Virus record (IMG/VR): IMGVR_UViG_3300027963_000175
Location: 1 to 35,634 of that record
Direction: 5' to 3' (one strand)
DNA: 35,634 bases
Origin: a virus
Shown here: piece by piece, positions 29,252-35,634 of the stretch
Position numbering within the stretch: position 1 is the first letter of the stretch
Layout: each line of letters opens with the position of its first letter
Program-made: the position numbers and the translations under genes
Notes under the pieces: model-generated
Databases searched by the model: none
What the model saw: only the letters and a program-made list of their open reading frames with translations
Told to the model about the DNA's origin: nothing

Positions 29252-31546
29252 ATGGCATTTTCAAACGCAAGTGATGCGAGAACAAAATTAATCAATCCTT
29301 ATACGGATAATAGTTCAGAAATTTTGTATGCCAATAATGATTTATTGGATTCGACTACAATATTTTACAAAAATTCGACCAAGACTATTTTAGCAAGTGC
29401 TGGAAATTACGTGGTTGTCACAAACTATAAAACGTATTTCATTACTCTTGGAAGCGATGGTAAAATTAGCGGAACTAAATCCGAAGTGATGCCGAGTGGA
29501 TCAGATTCAACCTGGGTAGAGGATAGATTAAAAAATGGCGATGCATTAATATCAAATCAATTAAGCGTAGGGGGTACAAGTTTAAGCATTTCGGGAGATT
29601 TTAAATTAACTGATGCAGTTTGGAGTTCAAGGCCATATAGTGGGAGCAAGGCTTGGATGATTGAACACGGAGATTTAAATACAACTGCGATAACTAATAT
29701 TGATTTATCTGATATGCGTGGTTATGATTTAAGGTTAATTACTGGGGAATATACATCAAGTAAATTTGTCGGAACTGGTTATCCTTCAAATACTACATCT
29801 GCAATAATTCATTTAGAATCAAATCCATCAAGATTGGATATAATAGGAAATAAAAAGTATTTTTTTCGGCCTGATTATTGGATTCCAAGCACTTTGCACA
29901 ATACTCATTCATATTTCAGAAGGATGCCCGACATCGAGCAGATTTTTGATAAAAATGGAATGAAAAAAATGTGGGTGGATATGGCCGAACCATTGATGGA
30001 TATTGTAAATGCATCTACTCATACGGCAAGAACATCAACACGGCTAAATAAAGGTATTACAGAGGCTCGAGATGTTACAACATCTTGGGGAGTAAGTCAA
30101 AACATTGATAAAAATAAACATCTATTTTATGAATATGATGACACGTTTAAATCTGCGGTGGCAAGGGCTTGGGATTCGAGTGGAGTACCGGCAACTGGTA
30201 ATTTTTTAGACGATATTTGGCAACATAGAACGACGGCATTATTTGAGTCATTAGATGTAAGCGAAGCAAATAAATCCACTTGGAGATATACTCGAGGCGG
30301 TTATGATTGGAGTTATTACGAAGTAAATAAATATGAATTTACAACGGCTTGGGCATCAGGTACAAATTATCAATTTGATGGGCCAGCAAGTCAATATACA
30401 TCTTATTTTTATCCTTACGGGGCAACCAATGGAGTGCATATTGAATATGATTTTGAGGTAATAAGCCCAGCTTTATTTTCTGAAATTGCGGGAATCAATT
30501 GGAATAAATGTATTAATTCGGCCAAGGCAGTTGCTGAACAAGTTTATAGTGGTTTTCAATATCCAAAATTTTCTATTTATGGTTTAGGGATTTATCAATC
30601 TATTAATCAAGGGGCAAGTGGTTATGGATGGAAAGATATGAAACCAGGGAATACAATTACGGGAACGCAATTATATTCCGATTATCACGATTATTTTGTA
30701 AATGGTACAATTCCTTATACGAGTTTAGGAAGTTACAAAGCGTGGTTTAAAGGAGCAATTGAAAATTTTGGCTATTTCTATGTTTCAAATTATCAATTGG
30801 ATATGGATGCCAAATTCCAAATTTATTCAATCGTTCATAATACCGATATTACAAGAAAGATATTATTTCAAATTTTAGGTGCTGGTCATAACAAAAAAGT
30901 TTGCGGTTATTTTTGGTATAAACAAGAAATCGTTTCGGGAACTTCGGATTATTCATATCAACGTAAAGCAGTAACATCGGGAGGTGGACAATACAATACG
31001 GATCGCAATCGATTGGAAGCCTCTCCGTCAATGATGTACAATATGGCGGTATGGTCAATGACTTATGCAGATGGTCTATACTTTTGGTATCAAGCAAAAT
31101 TAGGCGAAGAAACGGGAGCAGCAAGAACGGATGGAGAAGCAAATTCATTAAGTGATGGAGCCATTGAAACTAAATGGGGCGAAACTTGGTATGTTGGTAA
31201 ATCTTCATATGATTGGGCATATATCGGTTATCTTCACGCAAGTCAGAACAAAGATATTATTGCAGCAAATACTGATTGGAAGACACCTAATTATTATTTA
31301 GGAAGTAGCACTTGGACATCTGGAACGCAAGAATATCCAGTTAGTTTATTTAATCAATCAAGGCCCATTTCAAAATATAAATTAAGTGCAGATGGCACAG
31401 AGGCATTAGTTATTATTTACAATGGATTTAATAATGGCTATACAAAAGTAACTCATACGTTACGATTACCGGATAAGGCAAATTACCAGTTTACAATTGA
31501 CACTTATGGAAGTTTTACTACGATTTTACGTTTAAGCGGTTTATAA
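29252..31546 (+). CDS. Tail fibre / receptor-binding-like protein, complete (copy B)
   Basis: A 764-aa protein starting one base after the tail-tip stop. Residues 1-118 (absent from copy A, which is cut by the window edge) include a collar-like N-terminus (MAFSNASDARTKLINPYTDN) that probably joins the tail tip, and SLSISGDFKLTDAVW. The large body is rich in Trp/Tyr with repeating YDWSYYEV/SSYDWAYI-like segments, and the end (SADGTEALVIIYNG, then KANYQFTIDTYGSFT) looks like a beta-sandwich seen at the C-terminus of surface-polymer hydrolases. A glycan-hydrolysing or binding fibre is plausible; no catalytic pair is identified. Confidence 0.7.
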   Translation: MAFSNASDARTKLINPYTDNSSEILYANNDLLDSTTIFYKNSTKTILASAGNYVVVTNYKTYFITLGSDGKISGTKSEVMPSGSDSTWVEDRLKNGDALISNQLSVGGTSLSISGDFKLTDAVWSSRPYSGSKAWMIEHGDLNTTAITNIDLSDMRGYDLRLITGEYTSSKFVGTGYPSNTTSAIIHLESNPSRLDIIGNKKYFFRPDYWIPSTLHNTHSYFRRMPDIEQIFDKNGMKKMWVDMAEPLMDIVNASTHTARTSTRLNKGITEARDVTTSWGVSQNIDKNKHLFYEYDDTFKSAVARAWDSSGVPATGNFLDDIWQHRTTALFESLDVSEANKSTWRYTRGGYDWSYYEVNKYEFTTAWASGTNYQFDGPASQYTSYFYPYGATNGVHIEYDFEVISPALFSEIAGINWNKCINSAKAVAEQVYSGFQYPKFSIYGLGIYQSINQGASGYGWKDMKPGNTITGTQLYSDYHDYFVNGTIPYTSLGSYKAWFKGAIENFGYFYVSNYQLDMDAKFQIYSIVHNTDITRKILFQILGAGHNKKVCGYFWYKQEIVSGTSDYSYQRKAVTSGGGQYNTDRNRLEASPSMMYNMAVWSMTYADGLYFWYQAKLGEETGAARTDGEANSLSDGAIETKWGETWYVGKSSYDWAYIGYLHASQNKDIIAANTDWKTPNYYLGSSTWTSGTQEYPVSLFNQSRPISKYKLSADGTEALVIIYNGFNNGYTKVTHTLRLPDKANYQFTIDTYGSFTTILRLSGL

Positions 31547-31547
31547 T

Positions 31548-31706
31548 ATGATAAAGCAAGTAATTAATTTATTAATGACGATTGACCATTTTAATGAATC
31601 TGAATTAATTGAAATAGCAAAAGGAAGGAATGAGATTCCGATCACATTACACAAGGGAATTAAACAAATAAAAAGAATATCCAAATGGCAAAAGATGTCG
31701 AAGTAA
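31548..31706 (+). CDS. 52-aa conserved small protein (copy B)
   Basis: Counterpart of 1945-2103, with the same start, length and overlap with the tape measure gene. The few substitutions seen (for example Ser to Asn at 7, Gln to Glu at 17, Thr to Ile at 32) leave the frame intact, which supports coding. Confidence 0.65.
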   Translation: MIKQVINLLMTIDHFNESELIEIAKGRNEIPITLHKGIKQIKRISKWQKMSK

Positions 31707-33166
31707 ATTTAAACGTAAAAAATAACGTTGAGGGATCAATTGCCGAATTAAAGAAATTAAAAAAGCAATTAAAAGATACCGAAGTCGGAACGGAAGCGTT
31801 TAAAAATCTATACAATCAGATTGATGATTTAGAGGACAAAATTAAATCAGCCAAAAACGTTTCGTCGGATTGGGTTGATTCTTTGGCAAGTGCTGGTGGC
31901 CCGATTGGGACATTAGGTACGGCTTTAAATAGTGCTAAGGTAGCAACACAATCATTTAGTGGAGCGTTAAAAGCCACGGGAATTGGTTTGCTTGTTTCTT
32001 TAGTTGGTGGATTAGTGGCAGCGTTTAATGATTCTGAAAAAGCAACAAAAAAACTACAACCATTATTTCTTGGATTAGAAAAAATATTCAATGGGGTATT
32101 TTCTGCGATTGAACCATTGTTTAATACCTTGGTCGATTTTGCGATTAGTGCTTTGCCTTTAGTTTCTAAAGCAATGCAAACAGTGTACGGATCAGTCACG
32201 GCAGTTATTCAATCATTAGGAAGTTTAGGGAGTTCAGTTTCAAAATTTATTAAAGGCGATTTTTCGGGTGCCTGGAAGGATGCTAAATCTTCGGTAAATG
32301 ATTTCGGTAAAAATTACGATGAATCAATTAAACGTTTTCAAGATGGTTCAAAAGAATTGACCAAAACCGAAAAAGAGGAATTAGACAAACGGAAAAAACA
32401 AAGAGAGGAAGATTTACAAAAACAATACGATAAAAATGAGGAATTATTAAAAAAATACAAAGCTCAACAACAACAAGAATACGATGATAGGACAAAAGGT
32501 TTAGAATGGTTAAAATTAATTAATACGGGGTATTTACAAAAAGTCGAATCAGATTCTCAAAAGTATTCTAAATTAAATTTAAAGAATTTAACAGAAAGGT
32601 TAGATGCTGAAACGGCTTTAGAAAGAAAGAAAAAAGAAGAAGGAATTGTAACTACTCAAACAGAGGCAGATTCGAAAGAGGAAATTAAAGAAAAATCGAT
32701 TGCAAATATTATGCGAATCGGTCAAGGTTTAAGACAGATTGCTGGGGATAATAAGGAATTAGCTATTGCAGGTATTGTGTTGGAACAATCGGCGGCAGTT
32801 GCTTCCATTATTATGAATACTCAAAAAAATGCGGCCAAATATGGTTATTTAACTCCTTTGGGAATCTCTGAATTAGTTGCTGGAGGTCTTGGAGTTGCTT
32901 CTGCTATTGCCGCTGGAGTTAAAGGTATTCAAGATATTAATTCGGGAACGGCTACGGGAAATCAAATGAGTTTTGGAAATCAACAAATGACGGGAAGCTA
33001 TTCTAAGGCACCAACATTTAACGTGGTAGGTGTTAGTCCAGTCAATCAAATTGCACAGTCCTTAGGTGGGGAAATGCCACCAGTACGGGCCTATGTCGTG
33101 GCTAATGATGTAACAAGTCAACAAGCATTAGATCGGAATCGGATAAGTGCCGCAACATTAGGATAA
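31685..33166 (+). CDS. Tape measure protein (copy B)
   Basis: A 493-aa counterpart of 2082-3563 with the same coiled-coil and hydrophobic layout and no length change. Of 16 differing residues, seven lie between 76 and 93, just before the first hydrophobic block. That clustering looks like local recombination with another lineage more than steady drift. Confidence 0.85.
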   Translation: MAKDVEVNLNVKNNVEGSIAELKKLKKQLKDTEVGTEAFKNLYNQIDDLEDKIKSAKNVSSDWVDSLASAGGPIGTLGTALNSAKVATQSFSGALKATGIGLLVSLVGGLVAAFNDSEKATKKLQPLFLGLEKIFNGVFSAIEPLFNTLVDFAISALPLVSKAMQTVYGSVTAVIQSLGSLGSSVSKFIKGDFSGAWKDAKSSVNDFGKNYDESIKRFQDGSKELTKTEKEELDKRKKQREEDLQKQYDKNEELLKKYKAQQQQEYDDRTKGLEWLKLINTGYLQKVESDSQKYSKLNLKNLTERLDAETALERKKKEEGIVTTQTEADSKEEIKEKSIANIMRIGQGLRQIAGDNKELAIAGIVLEQSAAVASIIMNTQKNAAKYGYLTPLGISELVAGGLGVASAIAAGVKGIQDINSGTATGNQMSFGNQQMTGSYSKAPTFNVVGVSPVNQIAQSLGGEMPPVRAYVVANDVTSQQALDRNRISAATLG

Positions 33167-33200
33167 TCGAAAATATAACAAAACAAAATTTAAAGGTTTA

Positions 33201-33791
33201 ATGGATATGAAAATAATCGAGTTGATTATCGAAAACGATATGGATGGAATTGAGGCGATTTCGTTGGTTGAAAAACCAGCAATTGAATCCAATTTTATCA
33301 CATTGGCTAAGGAGTACGAAATGAATTTGGCGGAAGTTGATGGCGAAAAGCACATATTAATGGGCCCAGCATTAATTCCAAATAAAATGATTTTCAGAAA
33401 AGAAGGCGATTTGAAATACCAGGTTTATTTTTCAGAAGCTACGGTAGAGCAGGCAAGCCAAATGTATTTAAAAGCAGGCAATCAATCAAACGCGACATTG
33501 CACCACAAAACAAAGGTGGATGGTATGTCCTTAGTTGAATCGTGGATTATCACGAATCCCGAAATGGATAAGTCGAAAGCCTACGGATTTGATTTGCCTA
33601 AAGGAACGTGGATGGTATCAATGAAAGCCGATAATGAGGAAATGTGGCAAAAGGCAAAAAGCGGAGAGGTCAAAGGTTTTTCAATTGAAGGATATTTTGC
33701 GGACAAATTGAGTTTACAAGTTTTGCCTGATATTGATGACAATGAATTAGTTGAACACATTTTAAATATTTTAGAAGATGGCGAAAAATAG
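33201..33791 (+). CDS. Prohead serine protease, XkdF-like (copy B)
   Basis: Identical to the copy A protein except for Leu to Met at residue 14, with H101/H102 and S161 kept. Many silent changes in the DNA against one amino-acid change show strong purifying selection. Confidence 0.85.
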   Translation: MDMKIIELIIENDMDGIEAISLVEKPAIESNFITLAKEYEMNLAEVDGEKHILMGPALIPNKMIFRKEGDLKYQVYFSEATVEQASQMYLKAGNQSNATLHHKTKVDGMSLVESWIITNPEMDKSKAYGFDLPKGTWMVSMKADNEEMWQKAKSGEVKGFSIEGYFADKLSLQVLPDIDDNELVEHILNILEDGEK

Positions 33792-33966
33792 TTACACAAG
33801 CCCAAAAGGCGGTAAACGTGGATGCTTATGCAAAGACGAAACGTATTCACCTGATTGTTGCGATGGAGAGATTATCTCGCAAGGTGTTGGGGCCTTAGTT
33901 GATCAAGTTGTTTCAAGTGTTAACAACACGAATTCACCGAGGACAATTATTTCAGTAAGTAATTAA
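33778..33966 (+). CDS. 62-aa Cys-rich small protein (copy B)
   Basis: The N-terminal Cys motifs are retained, with Val to Pro at residue 25. The final 20 residues (DQVVSSVNNTNSPRTIISVS) differ at many positions from copy A, beside the insertion breakpoint. The stop is 12 bases before the scaffold-like gene. Confidence 0.7.
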   Translation: MAKNSYTSPKGGKRGCLCKDETYSPDCCDGEIISQGVGALVDQVVSSVNNTNSPRTIISVSN

Positions 33967-33978
33967 ATAATAAATCAT

Positions 33979-34572
33979 ATGGAATACAAAAGCAAAAAAA
34001 ACTTGATTAAAGCCGCATTAGGTTTCCAAGTTAATTTAGCACAAATGAAGTTAGAGGATGGAATTACCATCGTTGAAGCGGAAGCATTTGAGCCTGATTA
34101 TTCAATTGGAATCGTAACGGCTGACGGTATTGTACCGTTACCAGTAGGCGAATACACTTTGGAGGATGGAAAGATTTTATCCGTAAAAGTTGAAGGAATT
34201 ATTGCAGAGGTTAAAGATGCAATGCCTGAGGAGGCACCAATGCCAGAGGCACCGGTAAATGTAATGGTGGAGGCAGATTCACAAGCACCACAACCAAAAA
34301 GAGTGGTTGAATCGGTAAGCAAAGAAACATTTTTTGCAGAAATCGAGAAGTTACGCACGGAATTATCGGCACAAATTAACGAAATTAAAGCGGAAAATGA
34401 ATCGTTAAAAGCCGAAAAATTAGCATTAGAAGTAAAATTAAATAGCCAAGAAGAAGGAGCCGAGCCAATTGTTCAGAATCCTGAAGCTGAAGTAAAAGTG
34501 CAAGGATTTGCGTATGGCCAAAATCATCCAGAAACAATTCTTGATAATGTGTTTTCAAAAATATTTTCATAA
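33979..34572 (+). CDS. Scaffold-like protein (copy B)
   Basis: A 197-aa counterpart of 4788-5381. Differences cluster in the first 15 residues and around 68-71; the coiled coil is conserved apart from Val to Ile and Ser to Ala changes. Here it follows the 62-aa gene directly, because the 130-aa gene is missing. Confidence 0.65.
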   Translation: MEYKSKKNLIKAALGFQVNLAQMKLEDGITIVEAEAFEPDYSIGIVTADGIVPLPVGEYTLEDGKILSVKVEGIIAEVKDAMPEEAPMPEAPVNVMVEADSQAPQPKRVVESVSKETFFAEIEKLRTELSAQINEIKAENESLKAEKLALEVKLNSQEEGAEPIVQNPEAEVKVQGFAYGQNHPETILDNVFSKIFS

Positions 34573-34594
34573 CAATTTAAATTAATTACAAGAA

Positions 34595-35548
34595 ATGGCG
34601 ACCACCACATCAATTACGACTACGTATGCCGGCCAATACGCAAATAAGATTATTGCGGCATCATTGCTTTCATCTCCAACTATCGATCGCGGTGGTATTG
34701 AGGTAAAGCCTAACGTAAATTACAAGCAAGTTATCAAGCGTGTTGCTACTGATGCAATCTTAAAAGATGCAACTTGCGATTTTGATGCAACATCTACAAT
34801 TACTTTGACTGAAAAAATCTTACAAACGGAGGAGTTCCAAGTGAACCTCCAGTTATGCAAAAAAGATTTTGTATCGGATTGGCTTGGCATGGAGCAAGGA
34901 TTTTCAGCGTTTAAGGTATTGCCTAAATCATTCCAAGAGTTCTTAGTAGCTCACGTTGCTGCAAAAGTTGCGGCAAAAAATGAAACAAACATTTGGGAAG
35001 GTGTAACGGCTAACGCTGGAGAATTTAATGGTTTAACTACATTATTAACGACGGATGCTGCTTTGCCATCGGCTCAAGAAGTTGCGGGAACTACTGTAAC
35101 AGCTTCAAACGTAATTACTGAACTTGGTAAAATTGTTGATGCTATTCCAGCTTCATTGTACACTAAGGATGATCTTTACATCTACGTTTCTCAATCAATT
35201 GCTCGTTCTTATGTTCGTGCTTTGGGTGGTTTCGGTTCTTCGGGCTTAGGTGCATCCGGTACTAACGCAATGGGAACTCAATGGTACAACAACGGAAGTT
35301 TAACATTTGACGGAATCAAAATTTTTGTTGCTGATGGTCTTGCATCTACTAAGGCAATTGCGACACAAAAATCAAACCTTTATTTTGGTACTGATTTATT
35401 ATCTGATTTGGCTGAAGTTCAAGTGATTGATATGTCCCCAATGGATGGATCACAAAACGTGCGTATCGTAATGCGTATGACTGCTGGAGTTCAATACGGA
35501 TTTGCAGCTGATATTGTTACTTACGGAATTACAAACTCCGCTAACTAA
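34595..35548 (+). CDS. Major capsid protein (copy B)
   Basis: A 317-aa counterpart of 5404-6357 with seven substitutions (for example Pro to Thr in ILQTEEF, Ala to Met in WLGMEQ, and Asn to Ser in LGASGTN). The upstream 22 bases and the downstream terminator are identical between copies. Confidence 0.8.
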   Translation: MATTTSITTTYAGQYANKIIAASLLSSPTIDRGGIEVKPNVNYKQVIKRVATDAILKDATCDFDATSTITLTEKILQTEEFQVNLQLCKKDFVSDWLGMEQGFSAFKVLPKSFQEFLVAHVAAKVAAKNETNIWEGVTANAGEFNGLTTLLTTDAALPSAQEVAGTTVTASNVITELGKIVDAIPASLYTKDDLYIYVSQSIARSYVRALGGFGSSGLGASGTNAMGTQWYNNGSLTFDGIKIFVADGLASTKAIATQKSNLYFGTDLLSDLAEVQVIDMSPMDGSQNVRIVMRMTAGVQYGFAADIVTYGITNSAN

Positions 35549-35556
35549 TTAGTTTA

Positions 35557-35588
35557 AAGCACCTCGTTAATTCGGGGTGCTTATTTTT
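35557..35588 (+). terminator. Rho-independent terminator after the capsid gene (copy B)
   Basis: The same hairpin as at 6366-6391 (AAGCACCTCG / CGGGGTGCTT), followed by ATTTTTC. Confidence 0.85.
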
Positions 35589-35608
35589 CACATTTAAATA
35601 AATTCAAT

Positions 35609-35634
35609 ATGCCTTGCGATATTAGTTTAGGACG
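35609..35634 (+). CDS. Tail tube protein, 3' truncated by the window end (copy B)
   Basis: Only the first eight codons and part of the ninth are present (MPCDISLG), identical to 6418 onward. Confidence 0.7.

Larger units (their letters stand above)
29604..35634. repeat. Terminal duplicated segment, copy B
   Basis: Second copy of 1-6443, lacking 412 bases between the 62-aa gene and the scaffold-like gene. It ends at the window end inside the tail tube gene, at the position corresponding to base 6443. Confidence 0.95.

Overview
The window is a tailed-phage (siphovirus-like) genome whose host is most likely a member of the Bacteroidota. The pointers to that host are very AT-rich DNA, start codons preceded by A-rich stretches instead of Shine-Dalgarno boxes, promoter-like sites of the form TTTG-N19-TAnnTTG, and a protein set typical of uncultured Bacteroidota phages (XkdF-like protease, GWGQGA-repeat protein, ERF/SSB pair, small sigma factor). 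Every gene I support lies on the + strand. I see no integrase, repressor, tRNA or CRISPR array.

The contig is longer than one genome. Bases 1-6443 and 29604-35634 are two diverged copies of the same segment (tail fibre, 52-aa protein, tape measure, protease, scaffold-like protein, major capsid protein, start of tail tube). The window starts and ends inside that segment, so the contig appears to run about 1.2 times around a circular or circularly permuted genome of about 29.6 kb (with a 412-bp insertion) or 29.2 kb (without it). The two ends come from different haplotypes. The extra 412 bp carries a 130-aa gene present only in the first copy.

Layout: (a) 1-7003, fibre 3' part, tape measure, capsid maturation protease, scaffold-like protein, capsid, terminator, tail tube, terminator. 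(b) 7035-11366, structural protein, portal with a C-terminal MuF-like extension, connector, GWGQGA-repeat protein, lectin-like fibre protein. (c) 11366-12658, lysis cassette: two small membrane proteins (holin candidates), GH24 endolysin, unimolecular spanin candidate. (d) 12655-13797, a metallophosphoesterase. (e) 13798-14071, the main intergenic control region: terminator, ACGTAC repeats and a symmetric four-half-site operator. (f) 14072-17059, early genes: a run of very small proteins, ERF annealase, SSB-like protein. (g) 17042-17170, a promoter followed by a structured RNA whose terminator-hairpin loop can pair back upstream (pseudoknot). (h) 17181-21097, replication initiator-like protein, membrane protein, HExxH protein, VRR-NUC nuclease, DUF3310 protein, phage sigma factor. 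(i) 21087-29250, ParB-methyltransferase fusion, small and large terminase, tail assembly chaperone with a -1 frameshift site, neck/tail proteins, tail-tip protein with tandem C-terminal domains. (j) 29252-35634, complete fibre gene and the second copy of the tape-measure-to-capsid segment.

How it may work together (inference): early expression from the operator region makes the recombination and replication proteins and the sigma factor. The sigma factor could then redirect host RNA polymerase to the structural genes. The module order (terminase, tail chaperone/neck/tail tip, tape measure, protease/capsid, tail tube, portal, connector, lysis) differs from the usual terminase-portal-protease-capsid-tail order. 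The best candidates for something undescribed are the pseudoknotted RNA at 17091-17169, the dyad operator at 13931-13965, and the indel cassette at about 4364-4780.
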